This document shows positions 23,838 through 32,133 of a stretch of DNA of 37,561 nt, piece by piece. The stretch is from CAZRHR01 sp964599915 (GTDB taxonomy: Bacteria > Bacteroidota > Bacteroidia > CAIKAF01), in NCBI GenBank assembly GCA_964599915.1, contig CAZRHR010000019.1:1-37561 (forward strand), written 5' to 3'. Position numbers and translations under genes: made by a program. The notes beneath the pieces were generated by a model. It saw only the letters and a program-made list of their open reading frames with translations. It had not been told where the DNA came from and did no database searches. The stretch's first letter is position 1; each line of letters starts with the position of its first letter.

Positions 23838-24185
23838 ATGGAAACAAAAAGAAAAGGTGTTGAAGCAGAGGTGTTTGCAAAAGAATTTTTAGAGTCAAAA
23901 GGTTGGAAAACTCTGGCGACAAACTGGCGCAGTGGTCGGGGAGAAATCGATTTGGTGATGCAGGAAAAAGATGTCTTGGTGTTTGTGGAAGTGAAGCACC
24001 GGCCTGCACAATGGGCTAAACATCATTGCTTTCCATCCATGAACCAAGTTAGGACCCTATTAGAAACAGCCGCCAGATACCAGGAGCGTCATCCTTGGTT
24101 TACGCAGGCCAGGTTTGATTTTATCCTTCTTTTGGGAAAATTTCCCGTTCCAGAATATCACCATTTTCCTGGGGCGATTGCTTGA
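23838..24185 (+). CDS. yraN: YraN family (UPF0102) endonuclease-like protein
   Basis: A 115-aa protein of the UPF0102 family, which has a Holliday-junction-resolvase-like restriction endonuclease fold. The start KGVEAEVFAKEFLESKGWKTL matches the family N-terminus, and the PD-(D/E)XK-like core is seen in RSGRGEIDLVMQEKDVLVFVEVKHR, with the Asp, Glu and Lys of EIDLV...VEVK. Biological role is not established. It overlaps a longer open frame of the next gene, but that extension is not likely to be translated. Confidence 0.9.
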   Translation: METKRKGVEAEVFAKEFLESKGWKTLATNWRSGRGEIDLVMQEKDVLVFVEVKHRPAQWAKHHCFPSMNQVRTLLETAARYQERHPWFTQARFDFILLLGKFPVPEYHHFPGAIA

Positions 24186-24240
24186 AAACCCGGAAGTTGG
24201 AAGAAGCAAACCTTACAGCGGTAATCTCCTTGCTTTGTAC

Positions 24241-24248
24241 TACCTTTG
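24241..24248 (+). promoter_or_regulatory. Minus-7 promoter element of the pseudouridine synthase gene
   Basis: TACCTTTG fits the TAnnTTTG consensus and lies 16 bases before the ATG at 24265, giving a very short leader, a common arrangement in this phylum. No good TTG lies at the usual upstream distance. Confidence 0.45.
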
Positions 24249-24264
24249 CGGGAAAATTGCCAGC

Positions 24265-25404
24265 ATGGAAAAACCATCGGGTCCCGGAAGAGGCCGCAAA
24301 ACCAATACGGCTAAACCGCGCCGGAACACCGGAGGCAAAGTAAGGTCCAACGATACAAAACGTACGGACGCATCTCCGGGTGCTTCTGCTTCTTCTTCTC
24401 CTTTTAACCGCACGCGTAAGTTTACCAAAGACGCGCCAACATCTTTTTCCCCTTCAGGTCCGAGGAAATCCACCGGAGGGAAACCCTATGCCAAAGAAGA
24501 CGGCGCGCCCAAAAAGCCTTTTGGAAAACCCGCTGCGCCGGGTGCTAAATCCTTCGGGAAAAGCAAACCTTATGACCGGGAACAAAGTTTTGGCCCAAGA
24601 AAACCCTCCGGATTTTCAAAATCATACAAAGGGAAAGACGAGAAAAAAGTGGGCGCTCGTCCTAAAAGACCCGCTTCTGCCAACCAGACCATTGAAGAGG
24701 GCATTCGCTTAAATCGTTATTTGGCTACAGCCGGTGTTTGTAGTCGCAGGCAAGCTGATGAATTAATTGAAACAGGCGTTGTAAAAATCAACGGAGTCAT
24801 TGTAACAGAACTGGGAACCCGCGTGAAGCCTGGCGATGTGGTATTGTTTGGCGATCGAAGGGTTACCGGTGAACCGCCCGTCTATGTTTTGCTGAATAAG
24901 CCGAAAGATTTTATTACCACCACAAAAGACCCTCAAAACCGCCGAACCGTTATGGAATTGGTCCGTGATGCATCGCCTTACAGGCTGTATCCGGTGGGGC
25001 GTTTAGATCGTGGAACCACTGGCGTGTTGTTGCTGACCAATGACGGCGCCATGGCAGAAAAATTGGCACACCCAACCTCCGGCGTAGAGAAAATTTACCA
25101 CGCCACGTTAGACCAGAAGTTTACCGCCAGCGACATGGATGCGTTGCGCAGAGGGGTTGCCCTTGAAGATGGAACCGTTCGACCAGACGAAGTAGATTGG
25201 GTGACAGGTGAAGATAAAAGCCATGTAGGTATTCGCCTGCACAGCGGACGCAACCGAGTGGTTCGTAGAATGTTTGAAGCCCTTGGATACAAGGTCGTTC
25301 GACTAGATCGCGTCCTGTTTGCCGGTCTTACTAAAAAGGGTTTGGGTAGGGGTGAATACCGGCATTTGACCGATACCGAAGTGAACGCCCTGAAAAGGCT
25401 CTAA
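24265..25404 (+). CDS. RsuA/RluB-family rRNA pseudouridine synthase with long basic N-terminal tail
   Basis: Modifies a uridine in ribosomal RNA. From the ATG at 24265 it has 379 aa; the frame is open further upstream but only across yraN. Residues 1-145 are low-complexity and rich in Lys, Arg, Pro, Gly and Ser (for example PSGPGRGRKTNTAKPRRN), probably a disordered RNA-binding tail. The S4 domain follows (IRLNRYLATAGVCSRRQADE, about 147-195), then the catalytic domain with YPVGRLDRGTTGVLLLTNDG, where the Asp of GRLDR is the nucleophile, and the end motif LHSGRNRVVRRMFEALGYKV. Such tails are frequent in Bacteroidota homologues. A promoter element lies directly upstream, and the GH3 gene starts 30 bases downstream. 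Confidence 0.92.
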   Translation: MEKPSGPGRGRKTNTAKPRRNTGGKVRSNDTKRTDASPGASASSSPFNRTRKFTKDAPTSFSPSGPRKSTGGKPYAKEDGAPKKPFGKPAAPGAKSFGKSKPYDREQSFGPRKPSGFSKSYKGKDEKKVGARPKRPASANQTIEEGIRLNRYLATAGVCSRRQADELIETGVVKINGVIVTELGTRVKPGDVVLFGDRRVTGEPPVYVLLNKPKDFITTTKDPQNRRTVMELVRDASPYRLYPVGRLDRGTTGVLLLTNDGAMAEKLAHPTSGVEKIYHATLDQKFTASDMDALRRGVALEDGTVRPDEVDWVTGEDKSHVGIRLHSGRNRVVRRMFEALGYKVVRLDRVLFAGLTKKGLGRGEYRHLTDTEVNALKRL

Positions 25405-25434
25405 AATATTACCTTTACCCGAAAGTTTTCGCGC

Positions 25435-26976
25435 ATGCAGTTTTTGGGAAGTGTGATAAAAAGGGCTTTGACCCTCCGGCGCACCCTGCGTAGGGTACGG
25501 CGCACCCCTTCGGCAAGCCAAATGCAGCGAAAAACCTTGGTGAAACTGCTTAAAAAAGCGCGCCAAACCGCCTTTGGAAAGCACTATGAATTTGACGCCA
25601 TTCTTGCGGCTAACAAGCCGGAGAAGTTGTTTCAAAAAATTGTGCCCATCCATGACTATGAGTCCATGCATGCCCAATGGTGGCAACAATCCTTACAAGG
25701 AGCCGCCGATATTGCATGGCCGGGAAAAATCAAATATTTTGCCTTAAGTTCAGGTACCTCCGCTGCCGCCTCAAAATACATTCCCGTTACCAACTCCATG
25801 ATTCGTGCCATGCGCAAAACGAGCGTAAGGCAAATTCTTTCTTTGGTCCATTACGATTTTCCGGAAGAGCTTTTTGCCAAAGGCGTATTGGTACTCGGAG
25901 GCAGCAGCGATTTAACCAAAGTAGGGGATTATTTTCAGGGCGATTTATCCGGCATTAACCAGGCCAACATGCCCTTTTATGTGGCACCCTTTTATAAGCC
26001 CGGCCGCCAAATTGCCAAACATCGGGATTGGAATTTGAAGCTGGATGAAATCGTCCGTAAAGCCCCGGAATGGGACATTGCCATGCTCACAGGTGTTCCG
26101 GCTTGGAACCAAATGGTGTTAGAACGGGTGATTGCCCATTACAAACTCAACCATATTCATGAGATTTGGCCCAACCTTTCTGTTTTCATTTATGGAGGTG
26201 TTGCGCTTGAACCCTACAAGAAAGGATTTGATGCACTGCTGGGTAAGCCCATTCATTATGTAGAAACGTATCTCGCCTCAGAGGGATTTGTCGCCTATCA
26301 AAGCCGTCCGGGCGTCAAAGGCATGGAACTGGTGCTAAACAATGGCATTTTTGCTGAGTTTGTCCCATTTAATGAAACAAACTTTTTTTCCGATGGACGT
26401 TTGCGACCAGATGCCAACGCCCTTTGGATTGAAGACGTAGAAGAAGGTGTGGAATACGCCATATTACTTTCCACCAATGCCGGCGCTTGGCGTTACCTCA
26501 TCGGAGACACCATTCGATTTACTTCTTTGGCCCACAAAGAAATCATTATCACCGGACGCACGAAACATTTTCTATCGCTTTGTGGGGAACATTTAAGTGT
26601 GGACAACATGAACCGTGCAGTGGAAGGGCTAGCACAAAAATATAACTTGTCTATGCCTGAATTTACCGTAATGGGCACCCAAGAGAACGGTGAGTTTGGT
26701 CATCTTTGGTATATAGGCGTAGATGGTCCGCTGCCAGATGCTGATTTTACGGAGGATCTTGACCGCTTACTTAAGTGTATGAACGACGATTATGCCCTTG
26801 AAAGGGCGCATGCACTTAAACAACTCCGGGTGCGTGTAGTGCCTGTGGATTGGTTTTACGATTGGATGAACCAACAAGGGAAAATGGGAGGGCAGCATAA
26901 ATTTCCTCGCGTTTTGGATAAGTCTAGAATGCAAGATTGGCTTACTTTCGTTGAGCAAAAATCTTTACTAGCGTAA
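25435..26976 (+). CDS. GH3 family acyl-adenylating enzyme
   Basis: A bacterial member of the GH3 family, in plants known for joining amino acids to hormone carboxylates through an acyl-adenylate. 513 aa. Readable adenylate-forming motifs are the Ser/Thr-rich loop YFALSSGTSAAASKYIPVT (near residue 102), the YGGVALEPYKKGF stretch, the VETYLASEGFVAYQ region (YxASEG, near 279) and the C-terminal hinge FTSLAHKEIIITGRTKHFLSLCGEHLS. The substrate is unknown; an auxin role is not implied. It is followed after 4 bases by a LysE-type exporter, so the two are almost certainly co-expressed. It lies 30 bases after the pseudouridine synthase gene and probably shares its transcript. Confidence 0.9.
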   Translation: MQFLGSVIKRALTLRRTLRRVRRTPSASQMQRKTLVKLLKKARQTAFGKHYEFDAILAANKPEKLFQKIVPIHDYESMHAQWWQQSLQGAADIAWPGKIKYFALSSGTSAAASKYIPVTNSMIRAMRKTSVRQILSLVHYDFPEELFAKGVLVLGGSSDLTKVGDYFQGDLSGINQANMPFYVAPFYKPGRQIAKHRDWNLKLDEIVRKAPEWDIAMLTGVPAWNQMVLERVIAHYKLNHIHEIWPNLSVFIYGGVALEPYKKGFDALLGKPIHYVETYLASEGFVAYQSRPGVKGMELVLNNGIFAEFVPFNETNFFSDGRLRPDANALWIEDVEEGVEYAILLSTNAGAWRYLIGDTIRFTSLAHKEIIITGRTKHFLSLCGEHLSVDNMNRAVEGLAQKYNLSMPEFTVMGTQENGEFGHLWYIGVDGPLPDADFTEDLDRLLKCMNDDYALERAHALKQLRVRVVPVDWFYDWMNQQGKMGGQHKFPRVLDKSRMQDWLTFVEQKSLLA

Positions 26977-26980
26977 AACC

Positions 26981-27622
26981 ATGTCCAGCGAGGCCATCAC
27001 CACCGGTATTTTCTTTGGCTTTACCCTAAGCTTCTCTGCCGGTCCGGTCATGTTTGCACTCATCCAAACCAGTATTAAGGAAGGATTTTGGCGTGCCTTG
27101 CTTATGGAATTGGGCATCATTTGCTCCGATGCCTTTTTTATTCTAGTGGGTGTATTTAGCCTTGGACAATGGATTCAAGACCAGACCCATGCCCAAAATT
27201 ATATTCTTGCCGGCGGTGGACTTGCCCTCTTGGCCATGGGAGCCATTAAAGTAGTGTCAAAACCAAAAATCCGAAAACATGTGAGGGAAATGGCTGGAGA
27301 AATCAAAACCCATGCCTTTGGACTTTTTGTTCGGGGATTTCTCTTCAATACCTTCAACCCATCCGTGATTTTATTTTGGCTCGGTGCCGTTTCTATTGTT
27401 ACCTCAAAGTTCGAAGGCGACCAGCCTGCAGTCGCCGGCTACTTTATAGCCACACTATCCACCATGTTCTTTTTTGATGTGGTCAAAGCATGGTTTGCCC
27501 AAAAACTTAAAGGTTGGTTTTCGCCAAGAAGAATGATTTATATGGATAAAATAGTAGGTGTAGTTTTTATGATTTTTGGTACGGTACTGTTAATCAAAGG
27601 TGGCCTGAACCTCATTTGGTAG
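26981..27622 (+). CDS. LysE/RhtB-family amino-acid exporter
   Basis: Inner-membrane exporter of 213 aa with about six membrane segments. The N-terminus has the LysE-family signature GIFFGFTLSFSAGPVMFALIQTSIKEGFWRAL. Further segments are LLMELGIICSDAFFILVGVF, NYILAGGGLALLAMGAIKVV, GFLFNTFNPSVILFWLGAVS (the FNTFNPSVILFW motif is typical), ATLSTMFFFDVVKAWFA and KIVGVVFMIFGTVLLIKGGL. The family exports amino acids and related zwitterions. The gap to the GH3 stop is just 4 bases, implying translational coupling and perhaps a product-export link. Confidence 0.88.
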   Translation: MSSEAITTGIFFGFTLSFSAGPVMFALIQTSIKEGFWRALLMELGIICSDAFFILVGVFSLGQWIQDQTHAQNYILAGGGLALLAMGAIKVVSKPKIRKHVREMAGEIKTHAFGLFVRGFLFNTFNPSVILFWLGAVSIVTSKFEGDQPAVAGYFIATLSTMFFFDVVKAWFAQKLKGWFSPRRMIYMDKIVGVVFMIFGTVLLIKGGLNLIW

Positions 27623-27699
27623 GCTTTTTAACGCGTTTTGGTGCATAAATTTATCCGCCCTCGCAATCCTTCCCGCCCTCTATACGTTACATTTACGTC

Positions 27700-30201
27700 A
27701 TGAACCAAGGGCCTACTCCGCAACAAAAAGCTTCTTCACGTTCCAAATGGAGCTGGGTTTTGCGGATTTTTTTGGTGTCTTTGGCCCTTATAATGCTTGG
27801 ATTGGTCAGCGTTACGGCTTGGGTTTATACCCACCAGGAGAAGATCAAAGCCATGATGATTGAGGCCATCAACCAAGAATTACAAGCGGAAATTAAAGTC
27901 GAACAACTCGACCTTACCCTTTGGGCCCATTTTCCCTATGTGACCATGGAGTTTCATCAAGTGGCTATCCCCGGCCATGGACCCTTGGCCTCCGGTGAAA
28001 CCCTGCTGCAAGCACAAAACTTGGATATTCAATTCAACCTTTGGGATATCTTCTGGGAAAATTATCTCATCCGACGCATTGAAATGCGACATGGAAAAGC
28101 GGACGTACGGTTTAAAGCCGGTACCAATGGCAACTACGACCTGCTAAAACCCAAGCAAGACACCGTGCCATCCTCTAGCTTGTCCATGGATAAATTGGTC
28201 ATTCAAGACCTTGAACTGCATTTTTCCATGCCTGAAGACCAAGTGAAAACCAAGATACAAACAGACCTTTTGGTGGTGTCAGGCGAGTTTTTCACCGCAC
28301 CTGTAAACCTGAGCCTCCGATTTGAAGGAACACCTCAAGAAATTTACGTGAAAGACCAAGATTATGCCATCGCAAAAAAAATCAGCCTGCGCTGCCTACT
28401 CACAGAAGATGAAGCCTTTTGGCGTTTTCAAAACGGAAAACTAGCCATTGAAGACATGCAATGGCAATGGTTTGGCCAGTCCGGAGATAACTATTTCTTC
28501 GATTTTACAGGTGAAAACCTCCAAATAAGTCAGTTTATCGCGCTACTTCCATCGCCTTACAATGAAGAAGCGGCCCAATATGAGAGCGAGGGCGTTTTTG
28601 CCGCCCATGCACGCATAGCTCCAGGGCAAATCAAAGCTGAAGTAGATATTCAATCCGGCGAAATTTATCATGCACCCTCTGATTTGCGGCTGGAAGACCT
28701 TTTCCTTCGCCTCCAATATGCTTTTGAAAATAATACACATCGCCTGGATATTCCACAAGTTCGTGGTCAAGTAGCAGGCGACCCTTTCGAAGGTAGTTTT
28801 GCCATGGAAGACATGGCCGGCAGCCAAGCCCAATGGCAGCTCAAAGGAATTTTTAACCTGGCGCATTGGGCCGCCTTTTTTCCTAACCTTCCTGCCAAAG
28901 AGGTGGCTGGATTGGCAGAGGTGGACATTCAGTTTCAAGGTCCGCTTCGGCCCGTTCAACCCCAAGATTGGTCGCAGTCCTCCGGGCAAATAAAATTGCA
29001 GGAAGTCGGTTGTACCGTCGAAGGATTTAATTTGCCCATTTCCCAGCTTCAGGCTTTGGTGCAACTGAACGAACAAGGATGGTACGCAGATACCCTGCGG
29101 TTCGTGGCCGGAAAATCTGACTTTTCCCTTCAAGGATATGTGGAAGGCTGGTTGGGGGGGGCGGAACATCCCTTGGTGATTCGTGGACAGGGAAAAGCGA
29201 ATGCCTTACATCTGGATGAGTTGGCCCAAGCCTTCGGCTCCGGCGAAAAGGGTGATGGCTTCGTCTTGCCTTCCGGTTTAGAGGTTCATGCCCAAGTGGC
29301 CGTGGGTTTTCTGCAATATGACCAATTTCAGGCGCAAGACATTGAAACCAGCATTCAGTTGAGCGATAAAGGCATTTTTATTCAGGAAGCCGCCATGCGC
29401 ACCTGCGAAGGACGGATTCAGTGTTCCGGGAGTCTGGTGCCTGCTTCCAATGGTTTTGCCTTGTCCGCAGACGGAAAGCTACAAGCCTTGAGCGTGCAAG
29501 CCTTATTTACTTCTTTTCACGACTTTGGCCAGGAAAAACTTACGGCCAAACAGGTATCAGGCCAGCTTTCAGGACAGGTGCAAGTACAAATGAGAACCGA
29601 TGCACATTTGGTGCCTCAGCCCGCGTCCACCTTGGCTACTTTGCAGTTTCAAGTGGTTCAGGGGCGGTTGTCCGGTTTTGAACCCCTAATGGCCTTGTCC
29701 GGTTTTATTCGCGAAGAAGCGTTGAAAGATATTCGGTTCGAAACCCTTCAAAATGAAGTGTTCATCCGTGACCAACAAATCACCATGCCGGCCATGGATA
29801 TTCGCTCCAATGCTCTAAATCTGGTGCTTAGCGGGACACACGGCTTCGACAATCAGGTGGATTATCGTTTTAACCTGTTGCTGAAAGACCTTTTGGCCTC
29901 TAAATTCCGCAAACGCAAACAGCAAGAGGCCTTCGGAGATTTGCAGGAGGAGCCGGGCGGTTTAAGATTGTTTATAAAAATGAGTGGGCCCGCTTCCGAC
30001 CCCAAAATGGCCTACGACATGCAAAGCGTACTTCGCAAAATTCCCGAAGACCTCAAGCGCGAAATGCAGCGGACCAGCGCCCTGATTCGCGAAGAATTTG
30101 GATTGCCACCCAAGGACACCACCAAGCGACAAGAGCCGCCTTTGCCCCGCCGGCCCAATCCAAACCGCGTACGAAGCCAGGATGGTTTTGAGTTTGAATA
30201 A
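27700..30201 (+). CDS. AsmA-like outer-membrane biogenesis protein
   Basis: A large inner-membrane-anchored periplasmic protein (833 aa) of the AsmA/TamB class, whose members form long beta-sheet grooves thought to carry lipids across the periplasm. A short basic N-terminus is followed by one transmembrane helix (VLRIFLVSLALIMLGLVSVTAWVY, about 20-43) and the characteristic first repeat KAMMIEAINQELQAEIKVEQLDLTLWAHFPYVTMEFHQVAI. The rest is alternating beta-strand with no Cys pairs of note. The AsmA C-terminal region is recognisable (ALMALSGFIREEALKDIRFETLQNEVFIRD-like, residues about 665-700). The last 60 residues are charged and Pro/Arg-rich. It stands 77 bases after the exporter. Confidence 0.87.
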   Translation: MNQGPTPQQKASSRSKWSWVLRIFLVSLALIMLGLVSVTAWVYTHQEKIKAMMIEAINQELQAEIKVEQLDLTLWAHFPYVTMEFHQVAIPGHGPLASGETLLQAQNLDIQFNLWDIFWENYLIRRIEMRHGKADVRFKAGTNGNYDLLKPKQDTVPSSSLSMDKLVIQDLELHFSMPEDQVKTKIQTDLLVVSGEFFTAPVNLSLRFEGTPQEIYVKDQDYAIAKKISLRCLLTEDEAFWRFQNGKLAIEDMQWQWFGQSGDNYFFDFTGENLQISQFIALLPSPYNEEAAQYESEGVFAAHARIAPGQIKAEVDIQSGEIYHAPSDLRLEDLFLRLQYAFENNTHRLDIPQVRGQVAGDPFEGSFAMEDMAGSQAQWQLKGIFNLAHWAAFFPNLPAKEVAGLAEVDIQFQGPLRPVQPQDWSQSSGQIKLQEVGCTVEGFNLPISQLQALVQLNEQGWYADTLRFVAGKSDFSLQGYVEGWLGGAEHPLVIRGQGKANALHLDELAQAFGSGEKGDGFVLPSGLEVHAQVAVGFLQYDQFQAQDIETSIQLSDKGIFIQEAAMRTCEGRIQCSGSLVPASNGFALSADGKLQALSVQALFTSFHDFGQEKLTAKQVSGQLSGQVQVQMRTDAHLVPQPASTLATLQFQVVQGRLSGFEPLMALSGFIREEALKDIRFETLQNEVFIRDQQITMPAMDIRSNALNLVLSGTHGFDNQVDYRFNLLLKDLLASKFRKRKQQEAFGDLQEEPGGLRLFIKMSGPASDPKMAYDMQSVLRKIPEDLKREMQRTSALIREEFGLPPKDTTKRQEPPLPRRPNPNRVRSQDGFEFE

Positions 30202-30533
30202 TCTTTTTGGGCGCCTGCCGCGTATCCATTCAGCCCATTTCTTGCAGGCTAGATTTATTTCAATGGGCGATGTGCTGAGCCATCAAGGCGGCACCGGGTG
30301 CTTCGCGAAAAGTCCTCCCGGCATGAACTTTAAAGTTTCACCTTTGCCATCCGAGCCGGTCCGGGCTTTCTGCTTCGCCCCCTGGCGCAGCCATCCTTGA
30401 GCCCACCGACTTTTACATAACTTATGCGACCAGCTTAAACTTTGGTTGTGTCTCCATTTTCTGTAATGCTTTATAAGGAAAAGCGAATGCCTTGAGATGC
30501 CTCCGAAAATGAATTAAATGATGATAATTATTA

Positions 30534-30541
30534 TAATTTTG
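30534..30541 (+). promoter_or_regulatory. Candidate minus-7 element for the hydrolase gene
   Basis: TAATTTTG matches TAnnTTTG exactly, in an AT-rich stretch 123 bases before the ATG. It would yield a leader of about 115 bases that contains the stem-loop at 30598-30647. No TTG is present at the standard upstream distance. Confidence 0.35.
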
Positions 30542-30597
30542 TCCGAGTTTATCTCAAAATTTGGGTAAACTAAGAAATGTAATGCATATATAACTGA

Positions 30598-30647
30598 GCC
30601 CAAGTTGAACCATGTGCAGGAGGACAAGCCTGCTCACCTCTTTGGGC
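30598..30647 (+). promoter_or_regulatory. Two-part stem-loop in the leader of the hydrolase gene
   Basis: Outer arms GCCCAA (30598-30603) and TTGGGC (30642-30647) pair perfectly. Inside, GCAGG (30616-30620) pairs with CCTGC (30629-30633), extended by two more pairs past a T-T mismatch. The inner 8-nt loop and its 5' arm contain AGGAGG (30618-30623), which the fold partly hides. The structure ends 16 bases before the ATG, close enough to influence ribosome access. There is no T-run, so it is not an intrinsic terminator. Confidence 0.4.
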
Positions 30648-30663
30648 CATAAAAGTGAAAGAA

Positions 30664-31911
30664 ATGACAAATCTTACAAAGTTTGGGTTTGGGTTAGCCC
30701 TAGGCATGAGCATCTCATGGTTCGGTTGCCAAAAAGAAGACAACCCTTTGCCCGGCGCACCCGGCGATGTTATTCAATATGATTCAATTACCACATTGAA
30801 TCTGTCAAATTTGGAGGATATCCGAAACACCACTTTAGACCAGTTTATTAGTGATTCAACATTTGACGTTGGATTTTACAGAAACAGGTTTGCCATGCCT
30901 CAGTTTTCCGTAACTCTTTATGCGGTAAAATACTGGTCTATCATTCCCGAATTCAGTAACCGGCCTACCGTAGCGACCGGATTATTGGCCGTTCCTGCCA
31001 CTGGTTCCAATGCCATGCCTATGATTTCTTATCAACATGGTACCGTGTTTTACAAACAAATGGTGCCTTCCGTTTATGCGTATTCCGATGAAACCAAGTT
31101 TATGATGTTGCAATTTGCCTCACAAGGCTATATGGTGATTGCCGCAGATTATTTTGGTTTAGGAAATACGTCTACCGAGCCCAACAGTTATTTCGTAAGG
31201 GGGAGCACAGAACAAGCATGTTTAGACATGTACCGTGCTTCACAACAGATTTTGGTAGAGAAAAACCTTCAGATGACTAAGTTTTTTATCAATGGCTGGT
31301 CTCAGGGAGCTTACAATACCATGTTGTTTTTAAGAAGACTTGAGCAAGAAGGCATACCTGTAAAAGCGGCGTTTACTGCTGCCGCTCCGGTAGATCCTCA
31401 GTTTTTTGTCACACGCGGATTATTTAATCCTCGCCCATTCGATGCAGTGTATACCGTAGCCGCCTTATCCAACATGATTTTCAGCATAGAAAATTATCGT
31501 CAGTTGACGGGCTTGGCTGCCAGATATATTCAGGCTCCCTATTATGAACCCGCAAGAAAGTTTTACACTTTCGAAATGGATTATGTCGCTTTTATGGACA
31601 CCGTTCCCTCCAATTTACAACAAGCTTTCACACCAGCATTTTTCGAAGAGGCCCAAGCCGCCCAAACGGCCTTTTGGGGTATTCTGGCTGCGTCCGAAGC
31701 GTATCGCTGGCTTAGCCCAACCCCATTGAGGGCCTATTATGGAATGAAGGATGAAGCCGTGCCGGAATATATTGCCAAATTGGCGGTGGACTACATGATA
31801 ACCCTTGGCAAGTCCAATGCAGAAGCCATTAACGCTGGAGCGGAGGCAGATCACCGCAAAACTTATTTGGAATCCCTCGTAGATGCCAAGTCTTGGATAG
31901 ATAGCTTCTAA
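30664..31911 (+). CDS. Lipoprotein alpha/beta hydrolase, probably surface exposed
   Basis: Predicted esterase, lipase or peptidase-like alpha/beta hydrolase of 415 aa. The ATG at 30664 is preferred over a GTG 9 bases upstream because it gives a compact signal peptide ending SWFGC (Cys22). The next residues, QKEDN, resemble the acidic lipoprotein export signal that directs Bacteroidota lipoproteins to the cell surface. The hydrolase triad can be proposed from spacing: nucleophile Ser213 in NGWSQGAYN (GxSxG), Asp363 in YGMKDEAVPE, and His397 in ADHRKTY. MISYQHGTVF near residue 120 is a likely oxyanion-hole region. The layout is like secretory lipase/prolyl-oligopeptidase-type hydrolases. Substrate unknown. 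An intrinsic terminator follows, so it is probably monocistronic. Confidence 0.85.
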   Translation: MTNLTKFGFGLALGMSISWFGCQKEDNPLPGAPGDVIQYDSITTLNLSNLEDIRNTTLDQFISDSTFDVGFYRNRFAMPQFSVTLYAVKYWSIIPEFSNRPTVATGLLAVPATGSNAMPMISYQHGTVFYKQMVPSVYAYSDETKFMMLQFASQGYMVIAADYFGLGNTSTEPNSYFVRGSTEQACLDMYRASQQILVEKNLQMTKFFINGWSQGAYNTMLFLRRLEQEGIPVKAAFTAAAPVDPQFFVTRGLFNPRPFDAVYTVAALSNMIFSIENYRQLTGLAARYIQAPYYEPARKFYTFEMDYVAFMDTVPSNLQQAFTPAFFEEAQAAQTAFWGILAASEAYRWLSPTPLRAYYGMKDEAVPEYIAKLAVDYMITLGKSNAEAINAGAEADHRKTYLESLVDAKSWIDSF

Positions 31912-31932
31912 AACTTAAACCAATTTTTTTCA

Positions 31933-31972
31933 AAGACCGGTGGAACACAGTTTCATCGGTCTTGTTTTTTTT
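31933..31972 (+). terminator. Intrinsic terminator after the hydrolase gene
   Basis: An 11-bp stem with two G-T pairs (AAGACCGGTGG at 31933-31943 with TCATCGGTCTT at 31953-31963) has a 9-nt loop. It is followed by G and eight Ts (31965-31972). It starts 22 bases after the stop. Confidence 0.88.
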
Positions 31973-32133
31973 AAATAAGCCATTAAAGGGGGGCACATCC
32001 CTAATTTCTGCCAAAATGACGTTCAATAGCTGCCATTTTACCCGATACATTCCTTTTTTCCTGTCAATAAGGAGGTAAAACAAGGGTTGGAATAATTTTC
32101 GCAGAAGGCAAACCAAACTTGAATGTTTATATC

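Larger units (their letters stand above)
30202..30663. other. Long intergenic region with repeat-like sequence and folded leader
   Basis: 462 bases without a gene on either strand. The left half (30202-30420) is GC-richer and contains short complementary blocks: GCCCATT (30233-30239) with AATGGGC (30262-30268), and a block reading GGTCCGGGCTTTCTGCTTCG (30357-30376). The opening GGGCGCCTGCCGC and this block together resemble intergenic repeats I know from Bacteroidota, in degraded form. The right half is AT-rich and carries a TAATTTTG element (30534-30541) and a stem-loop leader (30598-30647). No tRNA or known RNA was recognised. Confidence 0.45.

Noticed and set aside
23572..24009. 145-codon - strand frame opposite yraN
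   Set aside because: It lies antisense to yraN, has Cys/Pro/Ser-rich non-coding composition, and in its distal part conflicts with the better-supported 59-residue gene in another frame.
24115..24264. 50-codon upstream extension of the pseudouridine synthase
   Set aside because: It overlaps yraN and a promoter element; the basic tail starts only at the ATG at 24265.
30202..30660. tRNA, tmRNA or 6S RNA in the longest intergenic region
   Set aside because: No cloverleaf, CCA-end, T-loop GTTCRANNC or other diagnostic sequence was found on either strand.
32119..32133. Upstream in-frame ATG for dnaK
   Set aside because: DnaK proteins begin with the MGKIIGIDLGTT-type sequence found at 32134; the five extra residues have no counterpart.
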